DNA of 64,000 nt from NCBI RefSeq assembly GCF_000445125.1, contig NZ_ATHL01000076.1:62001-126000 (forward strand), read 5' to 3'. The position numbers were made by a program, and so were the translations under genes. Of this stretch, positions 1 to 7,567 are shown piece after piece. The notes beneath the pieces are model-generated. The model made no database searches, had not been told where the DNA came from, and worked only from the letters and a program-made list of their open reading frames with translations. The number at the start of each line of letters is the position of its first letter. Position 1 is the stretch's first letter. The stretch comes from Novosphingobium lindaniclasticum LE124 (lineage in GTDB: Bacteria > Pseudomonadota > Alphaproteobacteria > Sphingomonadales > Sphingomonadaceae).

Positions 1-2388
1 GGTAGCCCAGCCATTGTTGCGGATGCGGGTGTAGTAGGTCTTGTCGCCGATGTTCTTCACGTTGAGCTGCGCCGAGAAGTTGGGCGAGAACTCATAGGCC
101 AGGTAGCCCTGGTGGATGAGGAAGTCGTTCGACTTGACCGCTGCGGCGGCGGGCGTCGCGGCGGCAAGCAGGAAGCCGTCCTGATACGTCAGGCCGTAGC
201 CCACGGTCAGACCGAACGGCAGGCGATAGGTCGTGAACAGGCTGCCCGAGTGCTTAGGGGTCTGCGGCAGGAACTGCCCGGCACCGGGATTGGGGTTGGC
301 CGGAGTGTTGGTGCAAGTGCCGGTGCCGGGATTGGCAAGGCAGTTGTCCGAGACCGACTGGAGCAGCTTGGCCTTGAGGTAGGTGTAGTTCGCCGTGATG
401 CTCCAGGCCGAAGTGATGGCGCCGGATGCCCCGAGGGCGATGCCGTCGACGCGCGACTTGCCGTCGAGCTGCTGGTTGGGAACGGTGGGATCGCCGGAGA
501 CGACCGCGTACTTGTCCCGCTCGTTGCGGAACGCGGACGCCGTCAGCAGCAGGCCGCCGTCGAACAGTTCGCCCTTGACGCCGATCTCGTAGTTCTTGGC
601 CGATTCCGGGTTGATGTTACAGGTCGTGTTGACGACGCCCGGAGTATCGGCCGTGCAGGAGCCGTTGACCGAGTTCTTGGACGGCGTGCGCGAGTTGCCG
701 TAAGCCGCATAGATGCTGACGGCTTCCACCGGCTTGTAGTTCAGGCCCACGCGGTACGAGAACAGCGTGTCGGCATTGCGAGCCTTGGCGCCTGCGGCAG
801 AAACGCGGCCGAGCGGAATGGCGGTTCCCGCCACGGTGCAGCCGCCGACGGTGGTGCAGATCGTGTCGGTGCGGTTCGTGCCGACGTTGCGTTCGAGGCG
901 GGCCCCGGCGCTCAGTTCGAACTTCCCAAGCTTCATGGTGTCGAACAGATAGCCGGCGACGTTGGTCTGCTCGCCGATGGTGTGGCTGCCGGGGATGAAG
1001 TTCACGGCGCCGACGTAGACGTTGTTGCCATAGGTGAAGTAGGGGCTGGCCGGGCCGGCAATGACATCGTTCGGGTTCGCGATATTGACCAGCGGATAAC
1101 GCGAGTAGACCACCGAACCATCGGCATTGCGCAGCGAGTTGCCGGTGTCGAGGTCGTACTTCTCCCAGGTCACGGCGCCGCCGAGGTCGATCGTGTGCTC
1201 GATCGCGCCGGTGTTGAACACGGCCTTGAGGTCCAGCTGGTTGAACATCAGCTGGTTGCGGGTGTCGCGGGTGTTGCCGCGCGGTCCGCCGATCAGGTAG
1301 TAGCCTGCGGGCAGCAGCACGTTGTTGGGAGCGGCGGTCGTGCCGACGTTGACGGTGCAGGCCGCGCCGGTGGGGGTGCGGCCGTTGTCCAGGCAGTAGG
1401 TGCCCTGCGGGGGGCTGACCTGCGTCAACTGGCGCGAGTCCTGCCAGCGCGAGAGGTTGCGGATCGAGACGCTGTCGCTGAACGCATGCTCGAAGATTGC
1501 AGTGAGTTGGTCGACATTGATGCGCTGCTTGTCGAAGTTGCGATAGCCGAAGTAATCGCTGCGATCCACGCCTTGTACGCTGTTCCCGCTGTAATACGGT
1601 ACGCCGTATTGCGGGATGTTGTTGTCTTCCTGATGGTTGTACTGAAGCGTCAGGCTGGTCGGGCTGTCGATGCCGATGGTGACAGACGGCGCGATGCCCC
1701 AGCGGCGGTAATCCTCGACATCGCGGCCCGGCACGTCGTTGCGGTGCCACATCGCATTGAGCCGGAACGCGACGAGATCGTTCACACGCTTGTTCAGGTC
1801 CACGGTGGCGCGATAATAGTTGTCGGTGCCGATCCCGGCCGTCGCCAGATAGGCGTCGTCAGCCTTTGGACGCTTGGTGACGATGTTGATGTTGCCGCCC
1901 GTTGAGCCTGCGCCGGAGATGACCGAGTTCGCCCCGTTGGTGACTTCGATCTGCTCGAGGTTGTAGGAGTCGGTTCGGGTGATCTGGGCGCTGTCGCGCA
2001 CGCCGTCCACGGTGATATCGTTCGAGGCGCTGTAGCCACGGAACGTGATGTTGTCGCCCGGGCCGGTTCCGCCTTCGCCCGCGCCGAACGTGATGCCGGG
2101 AACGGTCGAGAGCACGTCGCGCAAGGTCAGCAGGTTCTGCTGCTCGATGACTTCGCCGGAGAGCACCGTGATCGTCTGCGGCGTATCGCGAACCGGGCGC
2201 GTGCGCTTGGGCGATTCCAGCACGCGGCCGGGTTGTTCGTCGATCGCGGTGTCGCTGACAGTGACGCCGCCGAGCACGCGCTGGCCGTCAGCTTGCTGGG
2301 CATGTGCGGCCGGAGCGAGCGCGGGCGCGATGCAGGATAGCGCGAGGAAAGTGCGGCGAGCAGCCGCTGACGAAGGCTTGAAAGACAT
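1..2388 (-). CDS. TonB-dependent siderophore receptor (3' end outside window)
   Basis: Outer-membrane ligand-gated channel for ferric siderophore uptake, driven by TonB. The reading frame starts at the ATG at 2388 with a signal peptide ending near AAHAQ and stays open to base 1 (796 codons). A plug domain follows (RDTPQTITVLSGEVIEQQ, then FRGYSASNDITVDGVRD, then a NGANSVISGAGSTGGNINIV stretch), and the beta-barrel ends in NVKNIGDKTYY, which in this family lies about 20-30 residues before the last strand. Only a short tail is therefore missing. The plug resembles catecholate receptors of the Fiu/CirA type, but the ligand cannot be read from sequence. A strong Fur box lies 38-56 bp upstream. 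The gene follows the ApbE/DUF4198/DUF2271/PepSY operon on the same strand. Confidence 0.93.
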   Translation of the reverse strand, partial: MSFKPSSAAARRTFLALSCIAPALAPAAHAQQADGQRVLGGVTVSDTAIDEQPGRVLESPKRTRPVRDTPQTITVLSGEVIEQQNLLTLRDVLSTVPGITFGAGEGGTGPGDNITFRGYSASNDITVDGVRDSAQITRTDSYNLEQIEVTNGANSVISGAGSTGGNINIVTKRPKADDAYLATAGIGTDNYYRATVDLNKRVNDLVAFRLNAMWHRNDVPGRDVEDYRRWGIAPSVTIGIDSPTSLTLQYNHQEDNNIPQYGVPYYSGNSVQGVDRSDYFGYRNFDKQRINVDQLTAIFEHAFSDSVSIRNLSRWQDSRQLTQVSPPQGTYCLDNGRTPTGAACTVNVGTTAAPNNVLLPAGYYLIGGPRGNTRDTRNQLMFNQLDLKAVFNTGAIEHTIDLGGAVTWEKYDLDTGNSLRNADGSVVYSRYPLVNIANPNDVIAGPASPYFTYGNNVYVGAVNFIPGSHTIGEQTNVAGYLFDTMKLGKFELSAGARLERNVGTNRTDTICTTVGGCTVAGTAIPLGRVSAAGAKARNADTLFSYRVGLNYKPVEAVSIYAAYGNSRTPSKNSVNGSCTADTPGVVNTTCNINPESAKNYEIGVKGELFDGGLLLTASAFRNERDKYAVVSGDPTVPNQQLDGKSRVDGIALGASGAITSAWSITANYTYLKAKLLQSVSDNCLANPGTGTCTNTPANPNPGAGQFLPQTPKHSGSLFTTYRLPFGLTVGYGLTYQDGFLLAAATPAAAAVKSNDFLIHQGYLAYEFSPNFSAQLNVKNIGDKTYYTRIRNNGWAT

Positions 2389-2425
2389 GATTCCCCTCAT
2401 GATCGGATTGTTCCGTCGCTGATCC

Positions 2426-2444
2426 GATAATGAGAGTCATTCGC
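2426..2444 (-). promoter_or_regulatory. Fur box upstream of siderophore receptor
   Basis: The 19-mer GATAATGAGAGTCATTCGC matches the classical E. coli Fur consensus GATAATGATAATCATTATC at 15 of 19 positions. It sits just upstream of the receptor start codon at 2388, which fits iron-repressed transcription. On the gene's strand the adjacent sequence also contains TTGCGAATG, a motif that recurs at the other iron genes of the window. Confidence 0.8.
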
Positions 2445-2510
2445 ATTCGCAACAGGATTGTTACAATTGTATCGAGATTATCAGGAAATCGCTCTCGCGG
2501 TGGTGCCGGT

Positions 2511-3524
2511 TCAAAAGGCAGCGCGTTCGTCTTGGTCGACTATGAGAGTTTGGAGAGCGGGGCTGATCCATTCTCTTGAACCGCTTCCCGTGCGCATCAG
2601 GGCGCGCACGGCCAGGTTCTCTCGCACTGCCAAGCCGCGCATGGCACCGGGCTGTTCGACGCTCAGCGCCGTGGCCCAGGCATCCGCGAGCATGGCCGAG
2701 CGATGAACCACGCTGACCGCCATGGCGTGTGCGACGGGCAGGCCGCTACGGGGATCGATAGTGTGCCGACCGCGAACATAATCGCCGGACGTGGCGACGG
2801 CGAGTTGATGAAGAGCCAGGCGGAGCGGCGCCACGGCCGTCGTCGGCGTTTCCAGATCGACCCACCAGGGATCGCCGTCCGGTCGCAGGCCGGCGCCGAC
2901 CAGTTCGCCGCCGATCTCCAGGAGGAAGTGGTTGCAGCCGCGTCCGCGAAGGAGCGCCGCCACGGCGTCGACGGCGAAGCCCTTGGCGATCCCCGACAGG
3001 TCCAGGTGCAGGCCGCCGGGTTGTCGCAGGCACTGCCGTTCGAGATCGAACCGAAGCTTGCGAAAGCCCGAGCGCTGCCGGGCGCGCTCCACTTGCGCGG
3101 GCGTGGGCGGTTCCTGCACGGCGACAGGGCCATGGCCCCAGGCGTTCACCAGCACGCCCACGGCGGGGTCGAAAGCGCCGTCGCTCACTTCGGCGATGGC
3201 GAGAGCGGCGGTCATGACACCGGCGAAATCGGGGGGTAGCGCGGTCCATTCACCGGGAGCGGAAGCATTGAACCGGCCAAGTACCGAATCCGCGCGCCAG
3301 TGGCTCATCTGCGCGACGATGTCATAGAGACGTGCCGCGATGGCCTGGGCCGTCGCGGCACGATCGAATTCCTTCGGCGCTGCGAGGCGCAGACGCCAGG
3401 TCGTGCCCATCGTCTCGCCGCCGAGTTCGATGACCGGAGCGTCCTGCCGCCAATCGGCAAAACACTCCGCGTCGAGTTGCAAGGGAACGGCCAAGCGCGG
3501 CGTCATGGCGAAAGGCGCGGCCAT
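2511..3524 (-). CDS. apbE: FAD:protein FMN transferase (ApbE)
   Basis: ApbE enzymes cleave FAD and attach FMN covalently to a Thr or Ser of target proteins in the periplasm. The 337-residue protein shows the family signatures: GETMGTTWRL near residue 36, MSHWRADSVLGRFN, GAFDPAVGVLVNAWG, the glycine-rich LDLSGIAKGFAVD, LLEIGGELVGAG, and SGDYVRGRHTIDPRSG near the C-terminus. No clear signal peptide or lipobox is visible at this start; an alternative Met lies 6 residues in, and neither start has a good ribosome binding site, so export is unproven. It is the last gene of a four-gene run (PepSY, DUF2271, DUF4198, ApbE). The DUF2271 protein carries a DGLSGAT sequence that matches an ApbE target motif, so it is the obvious local substrate. 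Confidence 0.92.
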   Translation of the reverse strand: MAAPFAMTPRLAVPLQLDAECFADWRQDAPVIELGGETMGTTWRLRLAAPKEFDRAATAQAIAARLYDIVAQMSHWRADSVLGRFNASAPGEWTALPPDFAGVMTAALAIAEVSDGAFDPAVGVLVNAWGHGPVAVQEPPTPAQVERARQRSGFRKLRFDLERQCLRQPGGLHLDLSGIAKGFAVDAVAALLRGRGCNHFLLEIGGELVGAGLRPDGDPWWVDLETPTTAVAPLRLALHQLAVATSGDYVRGRHTIDPRSGLPVAHAMAVSVVHRSAMLADAWATALSVEQPGAMRGLAVRENLAVRALMRTGSGSREWISPALQTLIVDQDERAAF

Positions 3525-3546
3525 GGGCCGGGAAAAAGCCGGAAGG

Positions 3547-4401
3547 TCAGGGCGCGACGACTTCCACCGTGGCCGTGTAGCTCATGCGGCGTTCACTGGC
3601 GCGCTTCTCGCTCGGCTTGTTGTCGGAGGCGCTGGCGTTGATCCAGTACATGCCTGGCACCGGCCACCTGACGCTGAGAACACCGTCCGCGTCGGTCGTG
3701 AGTTCCTGCGCCTGCTCCGCTTCGCGGAACTTCTTGCTGCCCGGCACGACCGTCACCTTGACGCCGCCTGCAGGCTTGCCGTCAATCAGGAAGCGGAACC
3801 GGCCTTCTTCGTTGGACACGAGTTCGTCCGGGTGGGTGATCGGGTCGATCTCGAGACCCTTGCCGGTGGGCGTGAAGACCGTCTTGGTGGGAGCGTCGGC
3901 CGTGACGTAGATGTAATTGCCGGACTGGATTTCGGTGAGCTTCACGTCAGTCGCATCGGCCGGGATTTCGGCCACCGTCGCGATGCTGCGCGGCGGCGCG
4001 CCGGCCGCGCCGGCAGGCACAGGACGGCCGCGACCGCCGACGCGCCATTCCTCGCCGCCGACCTTGAAGCTGCCCATGACGGCCGAGCGCTGCGTGCCGA
4101 TCTTCCAGGTTCCGGCCTTGTCGATCTTCACGTCGAAGGTGGAGCGATAACGACCGGTGGCGGGGTTTTCCAGCTTGCCCACGGTGCCATCCGGGGTCCA
4201 GACGGTCACCTGCTCGGGGTTCATCGGGAAGTGGTCTGGGTAGAAGAGGTCGTTCGAGACGGCCGCGTCTACCGTCACGTACTCACTCGTCCCGGCCAGC
4301 GTGGTGGTGGAAGGCAGCAGCCACTGGCGGTGGGCGGAGGCAGGCGAGGCGAAAGCAGCGACGGCGGCTGCGGAAGCGATCAGAATGGGGCTGTAGCGCA
4401 T
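3547..4401 (-). CDS. DUF4198 periplasmic protein
   Basis: 284 residues with a clear signal peptide (MRYSPILIASAAAVAAFASPASA) whose mature N-terminus begins HRQWLLPS, typical of DUF4198 proteins, in which the leading His may bind metal. The rest is beta-rich, with two Ig-like segments (about residues 40-130 and 150-280) separated by a Gly/Arg/Pro-rich linker (VGGRGRPVPAGAAGAPP). DUF4198 proteins are often encoded beside TonB receptors and metal transporters. Here the gene lies between DUF2271 and ApbE, 22 bp before the ApbE start, so a role in periplasmic ferric-siderophore handling or reduction is inferred. No enzymatic motif is visible. Confidence 0.85.
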   Translation of the reverse strand: MRYSPILIASAAAVAAFASPASAHRQWLLPSTTTLAGTSEYVTVDAAVSNDLFYPDHFPMNPEQVTVWTPDGTVGKLENPATGRYRSTFDVKIDKAGTWKIGTQRSAVMGSFKVGGEEWRVGGRGRPVPAGAAGAPPRSIATVAEIPADATDVKLTEIQSGNYIYVTADAPTKTVFTPTGKGLEIDPITHPDELVSNEEGRFRFLIDGKPAGGVKVTVVPGSKKFREAEQAQELTTDADGVLSVRWPVPGMYWINASASDNKPSEKRASERRMSYTATVEVVAP

Positions 4402-4453
4402 GGCATGTCCTTGAAGTTCGATGTCCAGGGGACCGAAAAGCGTCCCGTTCGGC

Positions 4454-4957
4454 TCAACGGATCGTTATGGCGCCGAGTTCGGTGGTTCCGGCTGCGGAGC
4501 CGCCCTTCTTGACTGGAACGGTAAGGGGAAGCGAAACGAGTTCGCGCCCCCCCGTCTCACGCGCGGCTTCCACCTTGAGGACGTACTGCCCCGGTGCGAG
4601 GTTGGCGGGCAGGGGGATCTGATAGGTGCCGGGAGCGCGGGTGGCGCCGCTCAATCCGTCTGCCGGAAGCTGCATCGAGCGCCCCCCCTTGCGCCACCAG
4701 GTGCGAAGATCCGCCAGCCATTTGGTCCCCGGCTCGCGCCCGGCCTTCTTGACGTCGTACCACACGAAGACGGTGCGTGCGGCGCCGCCCGCGACGGGTT
4801 CGAGCCAGCCGACGACATAAGGGCGATGATATTCCGCGACGTTGATACGGGGGATCGTCACGCTGACCGTGGCAGCCGCCGCGGGAGTGGCAAGGGTTCC
4901 GGCAACGAGCGCCGGGGCCAGAAGCGGAAGCGCGGGCAGTACCTTCGATGTCGTCAT
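4454..4957 (-). CDS. DUF2271 periplasmic protein with flavinylation motif
   Basis: 167 residues with a signal peptide (cleavage near ATPAAAA) and one DUF2271 domain. Residues 100-106 read DGLSGAT, matching the Dxx(S/T)GAT motif that ApbE modifies on NqrC/RnfG-type FMN-binding proteins; Thr106 would carry the FMN. The motif is preceded by a Trp-rich stretch (KWLADLRTWWRKGG). With a PepSY membrane protein 15 bp upstream and ApbE two genes downstream, the simplest model is that this is a soluble periplasmic flavoprotein that passes electrons from the PepSY membrane protein to ferric siderophores. The modification is predicted from the motif, not proven. Confidence 0.85.
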   Translation of the reverse strand: MTTSKVLPALPLLAPALVAGTLATPAAAATVSVTIPRINVAEYHRPYVVGWLEPVAGGAARTVFVWYDVKKAGREPGTKWLADLRTWWRKGGRSMQLPADGLSGATRAPGTYQIPLPANLAPGQYVLKVEAARETGGRELVSLPLTVPVKKGGSAAGTTELGAITIR

Positions 4958-4972
4958 CGGTGCCTTCTTGTC

Positions 4973-5725
4973 TCAGTGGATGAATATAAGGGCGATCGCC
5001 ATAGGGATCAGCACACTTAGGCCGACGAGCGGCCAGGTGGAGGGCCGATGCCTGGCGTGAAGCTGGAGCAGGAACAGGCCGGTCAACGTGAAGATCACGC
5101 AGGCCGCTGCGAAAAGATCGATGAACCAGAACCACACGGAACCGGTATTGCGGCCTTTGTGCAGGTCGTTCAGGTAGGATACCGCGCCGCGTCTGGTCAC
5201 TTCGGCGGAAACGTTGCCGTTGGAGCGATCGATGCTGACCCAGGCGTCTCGGCCGGGACCCGGCATGGCGACATAGACCTCATCCTCGGCAGACCAGCCG
5301 GCGGGAAAGCCCGCAGGATCGAGCGGCACTGCCTCCGCGACGGCGCTGGCCACTTCACCGGGAAGCGGAGCGCTGCCATCTCCAGCGGAGGGCAGCTTGC
5401 GGAGCAGGCCGGGTGCGATCTTTCCCTGGCTCTGCACCACTTGGGGCTCGGCCCCGATCGATGCCGCGTGGTTGAGTGTAATCCCGGTGATAGCGAAAAG
5501 GAGCATGCCTGCCAGCGAGATCGCCGCACTGACCCAATGCCAGGTGTGGAGCTGCTTCAGCCAGAAAGCGCGGGCTTTCTTGTTCTTCTTTTTCGCAGGC
5601 GCCTTTGCACCCTTCGTCGTTTCTGCAGGGACTTTCAGCGCAGGCGGAGCGGCGCGTGCGATTCCAGGAGCCGGCTCCGCCTTATCCAGCACATCGAGAG
5701 TTCCACCGTCGCCCAACTTGCACAT
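4973..5725 (-). CDS. PepSY-associated transmembrane protein
   Basis: 250 residues. A basic, Ala/Lys-rich cytoplasmic N-terminus (residues 1-52) is followed by the first membrane helix with HTWHWVSAA, typical of PepSY_TM proteins. A periplasmic PepSY-like segment (about residues 85-180, with WVSIDRSNGNVSAEV and LNDLHKGRNTG) comes next, then two more helices and a short tail. The His residues in the first helix and in LHKGR are candidate haem ligands. PepSY_TM proteins are thought to move electrons across the inner membrane to periplasmic acceptors. This is the first gene of the DUF2271/DUF4198/ApbE operon. An iron-box-like sequence lies about 75-95 bp upstream. Confidence 0.85.
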   Translation of the reverse strand: MCKLGDGGTLDVLDKAEPAPGIARAAPPALKVPAETTKGAKAPAKKKNKKARAFWLKQLHTWHWVSAAISLAGMLLFAITGITLNHAASIGAEPQVVQSQGKIAPGLLRKLPSAGDGSAPLPGEVASAVAEAVPLDPAGFPAGWSAEDEVYVAMPGPGRDAWVSIDRSNGNVSAEVTRRGAVSYLNDLHKGRNTGSVWFWFIDLFAAACVIFTLTGLFLLQLHARHRPSTWPLVGLSVLIPMAIALIFIH

Positions 5726-5800
5726 TTCCCTTGGCAGGAACGAGGCGCGCAGCGATGCAAGATCGAGTCAAGGCCCCCTGGAAGAGCCCCCTTAGCGCAA

Positions 5801-5820
5801 GTGAGAATGCCTCGCAATAA
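5801..5820 (-). promoter_or_regulatory. Possible Fur-like site before PepSY operon
   Basis: On the gene's strand the site reads TTATTGCGAGGCATTCTCAC. It shares TTATTGCGA with the site upstream of feoA and has the spacing of a TTGCGA...TCTCA iron box. The distance to the PepSY start codon (5725) suits a promoter-proximal operator. The assignment rests on similarity among the iron-gene promoters of this window only. Confidence 0.45.
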
Positions 5821-5862
5821 CAAAGAGGAATATCGTTCCTGCGGCTTCTTGGCGGTTGGAAA

Positions 5863-5939
5863 GCCGCCGAACTCAGAAAGATCCCGAATTCGGCGGCAGG
5901 CTGCCGGTGCTTACGAGGATGGACGCGATGCACCGGCAG
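5863..5939 (-). terminator. Two hairpins downstream of alpha-galactosidase gene
   Basis: Two perfect inverted repeats lie between the galactosidase stop (5996) and the PepSY promoter. The first met from that gene is CTGCCGGTGC (5901-5910) with GCACCGGCAG (5930-5939). The second is GCCGCCGAA (5863-5871) with TTCGGCGGC (5889-5897), followed in the leftward direction by a weak CTTTCC. They could end the leftward transcript. No strong U tract is present, so intrinsic termination is uncertain. Confidence 0.4.
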
Positions 5940-5995
5940 GGATTCGATGAATCTGAAGGAAAACGACCGGTTCAGTGCTCCCTTCCGAAGGCGGT

Positions 5996-7510
5996 TCAGC
6001 CCGCCACGGACACCATGACGGCGCCGTGAGCCGGAACGCTGTAGCTCGCGGGCAGTTTGCCGGACGCGGTGCCGGTCCAGAGATCCTCGACCTTGGAGAT
6101 GGACGAGAGCCCGGCGTCCGCCGCTGTCAGTGCCAGCGACGCGGCGGCGTCTCCGCGATTGAACAGGGCCAGGGCAACGCGGCCATCGGCCAAGGGCTTG
6201 GCCCAGACCTCCATGGTCCCAACCTTCCGCACGGCCTTGCCTTGCACGCCCTTGGCGTCCTGGTCGACGGCGATGACGCGCTTGTTGGTGAGCATCGCCA
6301 AAGTCTCGGGGCTGGTCTCGCGCAAGTCGTGTCCCATCATCAGCGGCGCCGCGGACATGGCCCAGAGCGTCATGTGAGTTTTGTACTCGTCCGCGCTCAT
6401 GCCGCCGTTGCCGACTTCCAGCATGTCGGGGTCGTTCCAGCCATGCGGCCCGGCCCAGTCGGGATTGCCGTTCTTGTCGAAGCCGATCTTGGCCATGGTC
6501 GGATAATCGTCGGTGATGTCGCCCGTCGTGCGCCAAAGTTGGCCGCCGACGTCACGGCCCCAGCTGCCCACGTCGAAGCGGCCGTATTCGCAAAGCGAGA
6601 AGATGAACTCACGTCCGGTCGCCTGGAGCGCGGCGCCCATCTCGTAGTAGCTGCGCTTGACGGTATCGGCGTCGGCATAGAACCATTCGCCCGAGCAGAG
6701 ATCGTACTTGAGGTAATCGAAACCCCAGGCGGCGTAGGTCTTCGCGTCCTGCGCGACATGGCCGTAGCTGCCCTCGTATCCGGCGCAAGTGCGCGGGCCT
6801 TGCGAGGAATAGATACCGATCTTCAGTCCCTTGGAATGGACGTAGTCCGTCAGGGCCTTCATGTCCGGAAACTTCGCGTTGGGCTGGAGCACGCCCTGGG
6901 CGTCGCGCTTGCCCTGCCAGCCATCGTCGATGTTGATGTAGAGATAGCCGGCATCGCGCAGGCCAGTTGAGACCATGGCATCGGCCTGGGCCCGGATGGT
7001 CTTGTCGTCGATATGCTCGGCAAACTTGTTCCAGCTGCTCCAGCCCATGGGGGGCGTTGCGGCGATCTTCCTCGGGATCGGCGCGCCGAGCGGCGCCAGG
7101 GTCGAGAACTGGAAGGCGCGCGCCTTGGCGTCCTTCGCGGAGCCCCTGTAGCCCTTGCTGTCGATCTTGGATTCCCAGATCCGGCCCTTGAGATGGGCTT
7201 GGCCGCCTTCCAGCGCAACGCTCCAGGGGCGGGTCAGGTGTTCCTTGTCGTTGAGGTTGCGGGCCTCGAACTTCAGTTCGCCGTTTTCGACGCGTGGGTT
7301 GATCATCTCGATCGGGCCGTACCACTGGGTCGTGACCGTGCCGGCGATCTTGCTGCCCTTGGACGTGACTTCGACCATCGTCACGCCGGGATTGGGCGGG
7401 GCGTCGTCGAACAGCCAGACGCCGTCGTAGGCGGTCTTGGCAAGGGCGGGAGCAGCGGGCGAAAGGGCGGTGCCGAGCAGGGCGGCCGCCAGAACGAAGG
7501 CGCGTTTCAT
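5996..7510 (-). CDS. GH27 alpha-galactosidase with N-terminal accessory domain
   Basis: Secreted glycoside hydrolase that removes terminal alpha-galactosyl (or alpha-N-acetylgalactosaminyl / arabinopyranosyl) residues with retention. 504 residues: a signal peptide (to about residue 24), a beta-rich accessory region (about 26-145), then the GH27 barrel starting at PPMGWSSWN (residue 153). Signature motifs are DDGW (195), YLKYD with the nucleophile Asp270, and WNDPDML (358-364), which holds the acid/base Asp. A C-terminal beta-domain closes the protein. It lies 57 bp downstream of an amino acid permease gene and may be transcribed with it, an unexpected partner for a glycosidase. Confidence 0.92.
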   Translation of the reverse strand: MKRAFVLAAALLGTALSPAAPALAKTAYDGVWLFDDAPPNPGVTMVEVTSKGSKIAGTVTTQWYGPIEMINPRVENGELKFEARNLNDKEHLTRPWSVALEGGQAHLKGRIWESKIDSKGYRGSAKDAKARAFQFSTLAPLGAPIPRKIAATPPMGWSSWNKFAEHIDDKTIRAQADAMVSTGLRDAGYLYINIDDGWQGKRDAQGVLQPNAKFPDMKALTDYVHSKGLKIGIYSSQGPRTCAGYEGSYGHVAQDAKTYAAWGFDYLKYDLCSGEWFYADADTVKRSYYEMGAALQATGREFIFSLCEYGRFDVGSWGRDVGGQLWRTTGDITDDYPTMAKIGFDKNGNPDWAGPHGWNDPDMLEVGNGGMSADEYKTHMTLWAMSAAPLMMGHDLRETSPETLAMLTNKRVIAVDQDAKGVQGKAVRKVGTMEVWAKPLADGRVALALFNRGDAAASLALTAADAGLSSISKVEDLWTGTASGKLPASYSVPAHGAVMVSVAG

Positions 7511-7567
7511 CGCGATCTCCTTGGATCTTGAAAGGGACAGTTGAGATTCAGTCGAGGTCGTTCGGGG

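Noticed and set aside
112..1905. 597-residue plus-strand open frame opposite the siderophore receptor gene
   Set aside because: Antisense shadow caused by GC-rich codon use. Its product is a low-complexity Arg/Val/Ala-rich sequence without domains, and the minus strand encodes a clear TonB receptor.
3340..4512. 390-residue plus-strand frame across the ApbE and DUF4198 genes
   Set aside because: Spans two well-supported minus-strand genes and has no recognisable domain.
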